A stretch of 35,482 nt of DNA from Deltaproteobacteria bacterium (GCA_016874935.1 VGSS01000018.1:1-35482); one strand, 5' to 3'. Counted from the first letter of the stretch, positions 1-8,991 are shown. Notes: a model not told the origin generated them from the sequence alone. A program made the numbers and translations.

Positions 1-588
1 AAAGCCAAATCAAAAGTCCGGTGGGCGACCATTCTACATTCCTTTCTCTTCATCGCGGGGTTTTCAACGGTCTTTATCCTGATGGGGGCCTCCGCCTCTT
101 ATCTGGGACAAGTGTTGGTCGAATATCAATCCTGGATCATGAAGGTGGGAGGGGTGCTCATCATCGTTCTGGGAATTCATTTCACCGGGATCATCAACAT
201 CCCCTTCTTGCAGATGGAGAAACGATTTGAAATGCGGAAAAAGCCCCTGGGCTATCTGGGCTCTTTCCTCGTAGGCATTGTCTTTGCGGCAGGATGGACT
301 CCCTGCATTGGTCCCATTCTCTCCACCATTTTGATCTATGCAAGTACTTCAAAAAATTATATGACTGGCGTCTATCTTTTAGCCGTCTATTCTTTGGGGC
401 TTGGAATTCCTTTTTTTCTCTCCTCCCTGGCTTTTAATTCGTTTCTCTCGGCTTTTGACAGGATCAAGCGTTATATGAGATGGATTACACTCGTCAGCGG
501 GGTTTTCTTAATTATTATCTGTATCCTTTTTTTAACTGACACCTTCCGTGAGATCAACATCTTTTTCAACCAACTCGCCAATCCTTAA
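1..588 (+). CDS. ccdA: Cytochrome c biogenesis / CcdA-DsbD-like transmembrane protein (5' truncated by window)
   Basis: Frame 1 is open from base 1 (KAKSKVRWATILHSFLFIAGFSTVFILMGASAS...) through GWTPCIGPILSTIL...; multiple TM helices and the CcdA-type TPCIGP motif. Confidence 0.8.
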   Translation, partial: KAKSKVRWATILHSFLFIAGFSTVFILMGASASYLGQVLVEYQSWIMKVGGVLIIVLGIHFTGIINIPFLQMEKRFEMRKKPLGYLGSFLVGIVFAAGWTPCIGPILSTILIYASTSKNYMTGVYLLAVYSLGLGIPFFLSSLAFNSFLSAFDRIKRYMRWITLVSGVFLIIICILFLTDTFREINIFFNQLANP

Positions 589-622
589 ATTGGTTAATCG
601 GTCTATTGAGTTCGTTGAGCTC

Positions 623-639
623 ATTGGGTTTAACCCAAT
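623..639. repeat. Perfect palindrome ATTGGGTTTAACCCAAT plus AACCCAACA tandem repeats, possible convergent terminator
   Basis: Read directly; lies between convergent ccdA (+) and lptG (-); followed by aacccaacaaacccaacaaacc. Confidence 0.45.
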
Positions 640-679
640 AAACCCAACAAACCCAACAAACCAATCAACACCATAACCT

Positions 680-1774
680 TTATTGTCGGATGCTCGTCAG
701 GGTAAAGATTCCGGCGAGACCAAAGAGGAGGGTTGGGGTCCAGGCGGCGAGAAAAGGAGGAAGAACCCCTGATTTTCCAAAGGAGAGAAAGACATAGAAG
801 ATCACCCCATAAGCAAATCCGATCATGACGCTGATTCCGATACTTAATGCCACCCCTCCTGATCGACCGGTTTTCAGGGCAAATGGAATACCGATCAGGA
901 CCATGATCAGGTTTAAAAACGGATAGGAAAGCTTGGCATAGAGATCGGTGAGATATCGGGTAGCGTCATAACCTGACGTCTGAATTTTCTGGATATAGTT
1001 GCGAAGTTCGGTATAACTCAACTCTCTGGACTTGTGTTCAACTTGAAGAAAGGATTCCCAGTTTTCAGACAGAGTGCCCCACGTTTCCTGAAAGGGAGTT
1101 GTTCGGATAGAGCCGCCGTCTCCAAATTCCCGGATTGCTCCCTGATGAAATTTCCATTTTCCATCTATCCACATCGCTTCTCGCGCATCGATCCGGCGGG
1201 TGCAACGAAATTGGTCATCAAACTGGTAGAGGGTGAAACCCTTTAGTTTCTTTTCTTTCTCGTCAAGCAATTGAATATTATAAATTCCCTGATCACCATG
1301 GTACCAGATTTTGTAATTTTTAAAAAAACCAGCGGGTTCCTTTTTCCTTACTTTTACGGAGAAAAGATATTCCGCTTCCTTATTTGTCATTGGAACCACA
1401 TATTCGTTGCCAAGAAAGGAGAGGAAACTGATGAGGAGCGCGATGGCAAATAAAGGAATCGTAATCCGATAGAGGCTGACGCCTCCGGCCTTCATGGCGG
1501 TAATCTCACTGTGACGGGAGAGAGTCCCTAATGTTAGAAGGGTGGAGAGCAGAACCGCATAAGGAAGCGTCCATTGGAAAATCACCTCAGGAATCTTATA
1601 GAAAAGGTATTCAAAGATGAGGTGAAAAGGGGCCTGGTATTTGATGAAGGTATCCACCTTCTGAAAGAAGAGGACGACAATATAGATGAGAATCAAACCG
1701 CTCAGGCTGAGAAAAAAAACCTTCAAATATTCACGGATGACATAACGGTGCAAAACCCAATAGCTTTCAAACAT
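680..1774 (-). CDS. lptG: LPS export ABC transporter permease LptG (YjgP/YjgQ family)
   Basis: YjgP/Q-type architecture: N-terminal TMs, LSRHSEITAMKAGGVSLYRI motif, C-terminal TMs; next to a paralogue. Confidence 0.85.
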   Translation of the reverse strand: MFESYWVLHRYVIREYLKVFFLSLSGLILIYIVVLFFQKVDTFIKYQAPFHLIFEYLFYKIPEVIFQWTLPYAVLLSTLLTLGTLSRHSEITAMKAGGVSLYRITIPLFAIALLISFLSFLGNEYVVPMTNKEAEYLFSVKVRKKEPAGFFKNYKIWYHGDQGIYNIQLLDEKEKKLKGFTLYQFDDQFRCTRRIDAREAMWIDGKWKFHQGAIREFGDGGSIRTTPFQETWGTLSENWESFLQVEHKSRELSYTELRNYIQKIQTSGYDATRYLTDLYAKLSYPFLNLIMVLIGIPFALKTGRSGGVALSIGISVMIGFAYGVIFYVFLSFGKSGVLPPFLAAWTPTLLFGLAGIFTLTSIRQ

Positions 1775-2948
1775 CTTCGAAAAGCCCTTTCCACTTGCTC
1801 TGAATGAAATCGAATGCCTCGGTCATCCAGGCCAGGGGTTTAAACGGAGATTCCTTTGAGGCCTTGATCAGGAGATAAATTCCAAAGACTCCGAAGAAGA
1901 AGTTGGGAGCCCACCCGGACAAAAAAGGTGGTATTGTTTTTCTGATGGCAAGAATTTCCGAGGCGGTGAGGGAGATGTAATAGGTCAGAAGGATGAGAAG
2001 GCTGAGCACAAATCCATAGGATCTTCCTGAACGGCGGGGCCGAATTCCCAGCGGAACTCCGAGCAGGCCGAAGACAAGACAGGAGAAGGGGATAGCGTAT
2101 CGTTTATGGAGTTCAACCTCCTGGGAGGTGATATCCTGGCCAAGCGATTTTCTTGTTTCCATCTTTTCCCTGATATCACCGATTGACATCTCATGATCTC
2201 TCAATTTCCTTCCCATTGCAGCAAACGTCTTTGCTAGTTCGAGCTTGAGGTCATAGGTGTCAAATTGAATTTTTTGATAGATATTCGTCCGGGGTTCAAA
2301 GCGGTGGATATCTCCGCTGAGGAGCCGGAGGCTGACCTCCTGGGACTTCGGATTGCTGACAAGGAAACCCTCCTTGGCGAAGATAGTATTGACCTTCTCC
2401 TTATCCCGCTCATCATAGATGAGAATGCCCTCCATCTTCTTCCCTTGGATTGGAACTTTATCGACATAGAGGACAAATCCATCAAAGACATCGTTGAAGA
2501 CCCGTTCTTTGATTTCAATATCCGCCTTCGATTGAGCCATTAGATAGAGCGTTGCCTTGAATCCGCGGTTTCCCCATGGGAGGCCATAGATGACCAGAAA
2601 AGTGGTAAGGAGATAGGTCCCGACGGAAAAAAGGAGAACGGGAAGATAGAGCTGATAAAGGCTTATCCCGGAGGCTTTAAAGGCGGTGATTTCGCTGTCG
2701 CCTGAAAGTCTTCCGAAGGAGAGGAGAAGGCCCAGAAGGAAAGCCATCGGAATAGTGAAGATGAGGAACGAGGGAGAGATAAAAAGAAGGAGCATAAGAA
2801 TCTGCGAAAGGTTTACCCCCTGGGTCACAATCAGCTCGATCAGCTTTAAAATCTTATCCATCAGAAGGATCACAGTGAAGGTCATCAGTCCGATGAGAAA
2901 GATCGGGGAGATTTCTTTCAGGATATAGAGGTGGGTTGTTTTTTTCAT
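1767..2948 (-). CDS. lptF: LPS export ABC transporter permease LptF (YjgP/YjgQ family)
   Basis: GRLSGDSEITAFKASGISLYQL motif and LPLGIRPRRSGRSYGF; overlaps lptG start by 8 nt. Confidence 0.85.
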   Translation of the reverse strand: MKKTTHLYILKEISPIFLIGLMTFTVILLMDKILKLIELIVTQGVNLSQILMLLLFISPSFLIFTIPMAFLLGLLLSFGRLSGDSEITAFKASGISLYQLYLPVLLFSVGTYLLTTFLVIYGLPWGNRGFKATLYLMAQSKADIEIKERVFNDVFDGFVLYVDKVPIQGKKMEGILIYDERDKEKVNTIFAKEGFLVSNPKSQEVSLRLLSGDIHRFEPRTNIYQKIQFDTYDLKLELAKTFAAMGRKLRDHEMSIGDIREKMETRKSLGQDITSQEVELHKRYAIPFSCLVFGLLGVPLGIRPRRSGRSYGFVLSLLILLTYYISLTASEILAIRKTIPPFLSGWAPNFFFGVFGIYLLIKASKESPFKPLAWMTEAFDFIQSKWKGLFEDV

Positions 2949-3209
2949 TCTCAGTCTATTCTAAGAAAGAGGGGAGGGGATGTCAACCCTTCGACTCCTT
3001 CGACTCCTCAGTATAAACGAAAGGGCTTGCCTTAGGGCCGAGGCTTTCGCGAGCTCAGGCGAATCGCTTAGTCCGAGGGCTCAGGGTTGACCCTGAGCGG
3101 CACTTCTTTCCTCAACCTTCGAATACAGGGCTTAATGCCGTCGGATGGGTCAAGAAATGGCTCGAAAAACTTGACAAATTCCTATGAATGGATTAGTGTT
3201 AGCTCAGAT

Positions 3210-3286
<77 letters not shown>

Positions 3287-3292
3287 ATAATA

Positions 3293-4594
3293 TTAAGGGG
3301 TTGCGGCACATGCTGTAACCCCTTTTTCTTTGTCCGTTACCATTACGTTACCACTAACTTTTTCAAAGACGAAATCTTCGGACTTTTTTGCTGCTCCTTC
3401 GTGTAACTCAGGCATGAGATGACCGTAAAGGTCGAGGGTAATTTTTATCGAGGAATGACCCATCTGATTTTGAATGTATTTGAGGTTGTGGCTTGCAGCA
3501 ATCAGGATTGAGGCAAAGGTATGTCTCAGATCGTGGATTCGGATTGACCTCAGTTCAGCCTTCTTCAGGATGGCCTTAAAATCCCTGTGATAGAGGTTAT
3601 CCGCATCGAGAGCCGATCCATCGTTCTGACAAAAAACAAGATCGTTATTGCTCCATTCAGACCCCACCTTCAACTTTGTCTCGTTCTGCTTTACTCTGTG
3701 ACCCTTGAGGACCTCCATCAACCGCGGTCCCATGTCAATCGCTCTCTTGGAATATTCGGACTTAGGGGTTTGAAAGGCTCTCTTATAGAGACTCCTTCTG
3801 ACATGGATTTTTGAATTCACCCGGTCAATATCTTCCCATTTCAACCCCAGGAGCTCGCCCCTCCGCATTCCTGTAAATATGGCCGTATAAAAGAAGGCGT
3901 GGATGGTCGTCTCACACTTTGGTTTTTCTTTTTCCTTCTTCTCCGGCCTGACTGATAGTTTTGAAACCTTCTTTTTCGGCTCTTTGTTGCTTTGGGCAGC
4001 TTTCAGGAAGATCGGGATCTCATGTGTTCTAAGATAATCAACATCCGGTTTTTCCCTTCTCGGTTTCTCAATCTTTACATAAGGGTTATGAATGACAATC
4101 CCTTCGACCTGAGCATCGTCAAGGACCTGGTGGAGGACAAGCAGGATATTATGAATCGTTTTGGGAGTAAGCTCTCCTCCCTCCGACTTCTCCTTAACGA
4201 ACCCCTTTATATCCTCTCTCTTAATCTCTGAAATCAAACCGTTCCCGAAGTAGGGGACAAGATGGTTATTTACTATCCCCTGATAAGAAACCCGGGTCGC
4301 TTCCTTCACGCTGAGCTTCCCTTTAAGCCAATTCTCGGCAAACTCCTTGAAGGTCTGATCTTCTCTATTGGGGTTGAACGTCCCATTCTTAATCTGGTTC
4401 ATTTTCTCATGGAGAAGATCCGCAGCGCCCCTCTGGTTTGTTCCGACCGTTTCTATATGCCTTTTCCCAAGACGGTCATAATAGTCGATCACATATTTTT
4501 TAATGTCTTCTCTCCATCTGACAGCGCCAAGCCCTCTCTTCTTTCTTCTGCGTTTCTTTTTTTCCTCGGCGATAACTTGTTCTCCCATACTCAA
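3293..4594 (-). CDS. int: Site-specific tyrosine recombinase (phage-type integrase)
   Basis: Catalytic motifs TGMRRGELLGLKWEDI, HDLRHTFAS, MGHSSIKITLDLYGHL; N-terminal arm-binding and SAM-like regions; abuts the tRNA. Confidence 0.95.
   Translation of the reverse strand: MSMGEQVIAEEKKKRRRKKRGLGAVRWREDIKKYVIDYYDRLGKRHIETVGTNQRGAADLLHEKMNQIKNGTFNPNREDQTFKEFAENWLKGKLSVKEATRVSYQGIVNNHLVPYFGNGLISEIKREDIKGFVKEKSEGGELTPKTIHNILLVLHQVLDDAQVEGIVIHNPYVKIEKPRREKPDVDYLRTHEIPIFLKAAQSNKEPKKKVSKLSVRPEKKEKEKPKCETTIHAFFYTAIFTGMRRGELLGLKWEDIDRVNSKIHVRRSLYKRAFQTPKSEYSKRAIDMGPRLMEVLKGHRVKQNETKLKVGSEWSNNDLVFCQNDGSALDADNLYHRDFKAILKKAELRSIRIHDLRHTFASILIAASHNLKYIQNQMGHSSIKITLDLYGHLMPELHEGAAKKSEDFVFEKVSGNVMVTDKEKGVTACAATP
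3298..3328 (+). terminator. Rho-independent terminator downstream of tRNA-fMet, overlapping the integrase 3' end
   Basis: GGGGTTGCGGC-ACAT-GCTGTAACCCC hairpin followed by TTTTTCTTT. Confidence 0.65.
3335..3353 (+). promoter_or_regulatory. Candidate left integrase arm-type sites: two CGTTACCA repeats spaced 11 bp
   Basis: cCGTTACCAttaCGTTACCAc; same pair with identical spacing at 16225-16243. Confidence 0.6.
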
Positions 4595-4609
4595 CTCACC
4601 TCCTTTGTG

Positions 4610-4912
4610 TTAGGAGTCTCCTAAAGTATTTGGAATTATAAGACCACATTTATCACATTTTATTGGGGTCTTCGGATCATATATAGGTACTTGGCAACCT
4701 CTTTTGTGGAATAACTCCTCTCGAATCGCATCCCAATCTTTTTCTATTTTGGTCAATGGAGGCTCCATTAATCTTAATTCATTAAGAGAACATTCATAAC
4801 ACCAAAACAGAGTCTTTTCTTCATCCACTTTCCAATACATTCCTTTTACTATTCCGGGTTTTCCTGATGAATATTTAACTACAAATCCAACTGGAACAAC
4901 AACTACTGCCAT
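4610..4912 (-). CDS. Hypothetical protein with Cys pairs (zinc-binding-like)
   Basis: 100 aa ORF; FWCYECSL and IKCDKCGL CxxC motifs. Confidence 0.6.
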   Translation of the reverse strand: MAVVVVPVGFVVKYSSGKPGIVKGMYWKVDEEKTLFWCYECSLNELRLMEPPLTKIEKDWDAIREELFHKRGCQVPIYDPKTPIKCDKCGLIIPNTLGDS

Positions 4913-5046
4913 TCAAATCACCTCCTCTTTGTGGTTTTGGACTTACCCTGTTTCACCTCCTTCCGCTTAAAATCGATCTCCACAATGCCCTACAACAAGA
5001 CTTCTCAATTCTGCCAATGGTAAACCATGAACCATGAATCAATGAG

Positions 5047-5574
5047 TTAGGGGTTCACCTCCTTCTTTTTCTCTTCATCTTCCATTGTTTCAACCGTTAA
5101 CTCAATAAAACCCTTAATCCCATCCTTAAGTTTTATGTGAAATATGACCTCTCCTTCTTGATAAACCGATAGCGTTAATGGTTCCTGTTTCTTAAAATGT
5201 TCGACCTGCTCTTCTTTTGATAACTCTCTCCATCCTTTAAGGGGGCTTTCAAGATACATAGGTTTCCTTAGAACTTCATTAAGGACAAGTTCCTTTTCTT
5301 CTGGATTGCGATTCCTTACCATCATATCCGCAATTTTCTTACATTGATTTTCTGAGAGTTTAAAAAGTTCTACATCCCTTGATTCACGCACTTTATCTCG
5401 GATTTTAGGTTTAAGGCCTCGGGCGATACCACTCCAGAAAAAAACAGACAAAAGAAATGTAATCAAGCCAATCCACCATGTTTCCCAAAATGATTGCCAT
5501 ACTGAAATTCCAAACAATATGGGTGCTGAAAAACCTGCAATTGTTTGGATAAGAAGTAAATTTTTCAGAGTCAT
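5047..5574 (-). CDS. Hypothetical protein with two N-terminal TM helices
   Basis: 175 aa ORF in line with neighbours; hydrophobic N-terminus, charged C-terminal domain. Confidence 0.6.
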   Translation of the reverse strand: MTLKNLLLIQTIAGFSAPILFGISVWQSFWETWWIGLITFLLSVFFWSGIARGLKPKIRDKVRESRDVELFKLSENQCKKIADMMVRNRNPEEKELVLNEVLRKPMYLESPLKGWRELSKEEQVEHFKKQEPLTLSVYQEGEVIFHIKLKDGIKGFIELTVETMEDEEKKKEVNP

Positions 5575-5604
5575 CGGTTTTTCTCACATCCCCTCGTTTT
5601 TAAT

Positions 5605-6306
5605 TTAAGCCTCTGCTCCACTTCCTTTTGATGATTTATTTTTAAATCCTTCTGCAATAAAGCCGATAATAACCAGCCTTACAAATGCATAGAGAAACCA
5701 AATTGAAGTGAAGCTGATAGCCATGACCAAGAAGAACCGATTCCAATTAATATGGGTGGTTATATCCTCAAGATAAAGATGCTTTTGATTATCGGGGTCG
5801 TCAAAGAATTTGTTTTCCATGCTATAAATATATTTATTGTCCGAAGGATAAACCCCTCCTAATTTCATAGGATATCCTTCCCAATTACCCTCGATATAAC
5901 CCTTAGAAGAAATTTCATCACATATTCCAACAAGGTCAACCCTTGATGCCATTATTGAAATTTTCCCATCTTTGCCGTAACTCGTCCCTCCATTCCATTT
6001 AAATTCATAAACGTGCCATTGTCCCTTATCTTTTAGAAGTTTGTATATCTTTCCTTTTGCAATCTTGGATTGCATCCATTGTTCATCATCTTGATAAATC
6101 TCTAATTGTCCAGGTCGCCTTTTGGTTTCGGGATATAGATTCTCAATAGCTTTCTCCGCCTTATCTATATCTTCTTTTTCATATTCATATCTCATTACCC
6201 TACAAGTAACCCAAGGGTGTGTTTCCAATAGACAAAGGGGCAATATTATTGCTGCCAAAATAGAAAGCACAAATGCAAGTCTAAAAATACCTCTTTTTAT
6301 ATTCAT
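5605..6306 (-). CDS. Hypothetical membrane protein with extracytoplasmic domain between two TM helices
   Basis: 233 aa ORF; TM at both ends; start codon abuts the stop of the upstream RHH-like gene. Confidence 0.65.
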   Translation of the reverse strand: MNIKRGIFRLAFVLSILAAIILPLCLLETHPWVTCRVMRYEYEKEDIDKAEKAIENLYPETKRRPGQLEIYQDDEQWMQSKIAKGKIYKLLKDKGQWHVYEFKWNGGTSYGKDGKISIMASRVDLVGICDEISSKGYIEGNWEGYPMKLGGVYPSDNKYIYSMENKFFDDPDNQKHLYLEDITTHINWNRFFLVMAISFTSIWFLYAFVRLVIIGFIAEGFKNKSSKGSGAEA

Positions 6307-6480
6307 TTAAGCTACCCTCTTTCTCTTCATTTCTGTGTCCTTCTTTTCAAACCTCTCCCAATACTCATCAATGGCACGTCTTAAAATATCAGAGAGTGGA
6401 AGCCCTGTTTTTTTACGAATAGCATTTAACCTTTTGATTTGAATATCTGCTAAATAAAAATTACATCTCTTCATATTCAT
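6307..6480 (-). CDS. Small ribbon-helix-helix (CopG/Arc-like) protein, 57 aa, absent from supplied ORF track
   Basis: Manual translation: MNMKRCNFYLADIQIKRLNAIRKKTGLPLSDILRRAIDEYWERFEKKDTEMKRKRVA*; typical RHH pattern; ends immediately before the start of 5605-6306. Confidence 0.75.
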   Translation of the reverse strand: MNMKRCNFYLADIQIKRLNAIRKKTGLPLSDILRRAIDEYWERFEKKDTEMKRKRVA

Positions 6481-6637
6481 TGGTCTATCCCCTTCGTTTT
6501 AAGTTAAGTCAATTATACACAAACTACATATTTTGTCAAGCATTTTCTTTGGACTCGATTGGACAGTGCATTTCAAAATAACATTGCGTTGCTTCTGACA
6601 TTTTGATAGACTTCTACTCAAAGGGGAGGTGACGAAA

Positions 6638-6937
6638 ATGAGCGGATTCATTTTTGACAAGGATGGTAATGCGGTTGGCGTTAGATTAGACCCATATATC
6701 TTTGACTTAGAAGGAAACCCAATCGGCCAACTCCTTAATAACTATGTTTTTACTCTATCTGGTAAATACATTGGTGAATTCCATAAAGATATGATCTTAG
6801 ATAAGAACATAAATCCTGGGAATGTAAGTCCTCAAATAAATGTCGGAAAAATCAGGGAATTCCGAAACCCTGGCAATAGAGGCAAAGTGGATTACGGGTA
6901 TCCTGACGTTTTTCACCGACTCCTTGAAACAGATTAG
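6638..6937 (+). CDS. Small repeat protein resembling 4-fold beta-flower domain proteins
   Basis: Internal repeats GFIFDKDGNAVGVRL / PYIFDLEGNPIGQLL / NYVFTLSGKYIGEFH; ATG at 6638 preceded by GGGGAGGTG (track start 6629 is a GTG). Confidence 0.6.
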   Translation: MSGFIFDKDGNAVGVRLDPYIFDLEGNPIGQLLNNYVFTLSGKYIGEFHKDMILDKNINPGNVSPQINVGKIREFRNPGNRGKVDYGYPDVFHRLLETD

Positions 6938-7092
6938 CTTCTCAGCCATTTAATATCCTTCTTCGCAATCCTCCACACCTTCCCCACCTTGTAAGCGGGG
7001 ATAGCTTTGGCCCACAGTCTTCGATAGATCGTCTTTGTATTAACTCCAAAATGGTCAGCAAGCTCATAGACGGTGAAATAGTCCTGTTTCAT
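6934..7092 (-). CDS. Helix-turn-helix / excisionase-family DNA-binding protein
   Basis: MKQDYFTVYELADHFGVNTKTIYRRLWAKAIPAYKVGKVWRIAKKDIKWLRS; internal ATG at 7092 preferred over track start 7134. Confidence 0.8.
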   Translation of the reverse strand: MKQDYFTVYELADHFGVNTKTIYRRLWAKAIPAYKVGKVWRIAKKDIKWLRS

Positions 7093-7410
7093 ATTAAATG
7101 ACATCCTGAAAGTAAGGATTAACAGGTTTTCCAAAATTTGAAGAGTGCTTCCTGTAACTTTCGCTTGACCATTTTATTTAAAAGGCGTAGAGTATAATCG
7201 GAAATCAACAAGATACTAACGTGCAAAAATCTTCTTGGATAATTAATCCTTAAATTAAATAAATTCTATATAATATCGTCCAGGATAATGTTTTCTGGAA
7301 TAAAACATCATCGAAGGGTCCTTTTCAAGAGCCAATGAGAGGTCCAGTCGAGCATTTTCCCACAAAGAATAGAATAAACATAAAAGATAATGTTAGGAGT
7401 AAAATAATAA

Positions 7411-7917
7411 ATGAGAAAAACAGGAAAAGAAATTCTTGATCTTAAAGTACCCGATGATGCCTGCCATACTTGGCTTGCAGAAGCTACACTTGAAGAAGTA
7501 TATGAATTTCTTCGTTGGGCTCCTGCTTTAGGTTCATGGGCCTCACATGGGCGAGATAGGTTAAATGTCTTACTGGCAAACGAAAATATAAAATTACAAA
7601 CTGAAATTAGAGACTTGACAGCAAAAATGAAAAAAATGACACAGTGGGTTATAGGCTTAACTATTGTCATTGCTTTTCTTACCCTTCTGCAAGCGTATTC
7701 TGGCATCAAGACGTTTTATAATGACATCAAATCCCTTAGAGACACTCCAAAGACCGAAAACAATACGAATCAAAAACCCGACACAAATCAACTGAAGAAT
7801 AGTAATAATAAGTCTCTCAATAAAGCTAAAATTATCAATCATAAAGTAAAGAACCTCCTAACAAGGCGCTTCACTGGATTGCCGATAGACCTGGCAACCA
7901 GTGAGTTTAGTAGTTAG
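7411..7917 (+). CDS. Cassette-like ORF 1: hypothetical protein with one TM helix; C-terminus encoded by attC-like site 1
   Basis: 168 aa, opposite strand to flanking element genes; stop TAG falls inside the GTTAGCC box at 7913-7919. Confidence 0.65.
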   Translation: MRKTGKEILDLKVPDDACHTWLAEATLEEVYEFLRWAPALGSWASHGRDRLNVLLANENIKLQTEIRDLTAKMKKMTQWVIGLTIVIAFLTLLQAYSGIKTFYNDIKSLRDTPKTENNTNQKPDTNQLKNSNNKSLNKAKIINHKVKNLLTRRFTGLPIDLATSEFSS

Positions 7918-7919
7918 CC
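7856..7919 (+). repeat. Candidate integron attC site 1
   Basis: tcCTAACaaggcgctTCACTGGaTTGCC-gatagacct-GGCAACCAGTGAgtttagtaGTTAGcc: 12-bp stem with one extrahelical A, unpaired spacers, terminal CTAAC/GTTAG boxes. Confidence 0.78.
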
Positions 7920-7921
7920 AC

Positions 7922-8455
7922 ATGAAAGAACAGATTGTAAAATATCTTTCTGCAACCCCATCCCATTCCCTTGGCGTTAAACGATGGCAAATAATAGTGT
8001 TTGCGATTGTATTATTTACAGCACCTATTATTGTTTCTTACCTTCCAATTGGTTCTAAACTCAGGCAAGAACAAATTGCGGAGCACAAAGCTCAAACCCG
8101 TGTAGAGCTTGAAAGTGCAACTTACTTCGTGAAATCTGAGACTGGGTTGAGTAACGAGGACGCAAAACTTATCGCTTTCTTGATTTTGAAATATTATTGG
8201 AATCTCAACCCTAAAGATTTTAGGCTTATAATGATACAGTTATTGGGTAGCCGTGATCTTACTGCGCCCACTGGAGACCACGAATTGGACAAACCCCTCC
8301 AAGATATAAGACAAGAACTAAAACAATTAGGTATCGAATCAAGAAGGACGAGACTTGTGTTCAAAGTAGATTTCATGTTTAAAGATGATGTTGCAAACGA
8401 CATTTATATTGTTTACCTTCCTACCTTTGAGATAGAAAGGGTAAACATACGATGA
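7922..8455 (+). CDS. Cassette-like ORF 2: hypothetical protein with one N-terminal TM helix
   Basis: ATG 7922 (MKEQIVKYLSATPSHSLGVKRWQIIVFAIVLFTAPIIVSYL...) three nt after attC-like site 1. Confidence 0.65.
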   Translation: MKEQIVKYLSATPSHSLGVKRWQIIVFAIVLFTAPIIVSYLPIGSKLRQEQIAEHKAQTRVELESATYFVKSETGLSNEDAKLIAFLILKYYWNLNPKDFRLIMIQLLGSRDLTAPTGDHELDKPLQDIRQELKQLGIESRRTRLVFKVDFMFKDDVANDIYIVYLPTFEIERVNIR

Positions 8456-8462
8456 AAGGACG

Positions 8463-8537
8463 GGCTAACAACAGCATGAACTCGGACTAGCAATTCCGCT
8501 GTTCTCCATTGCCAGCCGCTTATGCGGAGTGTTAGGT
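8463..8537 (+). repeat. Candidate integron attC site 2
   Basis: ggCTAACaacaGCATgAA..CGGaCTaGCAAT-tccgctgttctcc-ATTGCcAGCCGcTTATGCggagtGTTAGgt: imperfect stem with bulges, CTAAC/GTTAG boxes; 8 nt after ORF 2 stop. Confidence 0.72.
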
Positions 8538-8601
8538 TAGAGTATATGAACCCGTGAAAGAAAACCAAAATCAAGGAAAGATCCTGCATAAGGAGGGTTA
8601 A

Positions 8602-8991
8602 GTGAAAAAAAGGAGAAAAGAAAAGTTTAAAGAGGCTTCCATTTTTTGGAAACCCCTTTACATTTATTTATTAGTAGTTTGCGGCTCAATATGGCTCTTC
8701 TTACTCCTTGGTGACAAAAAAGACCAATTTTATGTTGGGATGATATGTGGTATTTGGATATCAATTATTAGTTGGTGGTTTTATAAGATATACAGTCAAC
8801 CAGAGGATAGAAGATGGGAAAGAATAATTAAACAAGTTGAAGTATTTATGAGACACCTTCAAACAGAGAACGAAAGAGAGGAAATAATAACGATGTTCTG
8901 CAGACTAAAAAAAGAATCTAAAGAAATATCTCGATCCAAGATAGATATAGTGTTAGATGAAATTATAGTATACTATTGGTCAGCAACATAA
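8602..8991 (+). CDS. Cassette-like ORF 3: hypothetical protein with two N-terminal TM helices
   Basis: GTG start preceded by aaggagg; 129 aa; between attC-like sites 2 and 3. Confidence 0.65.
   Translation: MKKRRKEKFKEASIFWKPLYIYLLVVCGSIWLFLLLGDKKDQFYVGMICGIWISIISWWFYKIYSQPEDRRWERIIKQVEVFMRHLQTENEREEIITMFCRLKKESKEISRSKIDIVLDEIIVYYWSAT

Noticed and set aside
2990-3115. cttcgactccttcgactcctcag...ctcagggttgaccctgagcgg upstream of the tRNA as an element boundary
   Set aside because: Resembles a common dispersed intergenic repeat and lies outside the att-bounded element; its position is probably incidental.
3293-4594. Integrase considered as an integron integrase (IntI)
   Set aside because: Size, N-terminal region and position at a tRNA att site fit a phage-type integrase; I see no IntI-specific insertion, so the cassette array is treated as lacking its own integrase.
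7308-7709. Minus-strand ORFs opposite cassette ORF 1 (7308-7709, 7657-7842)
   Set aside because: Composition looks like antisense translation; the + strand ORF fits the cassette layout and start/stop positions.
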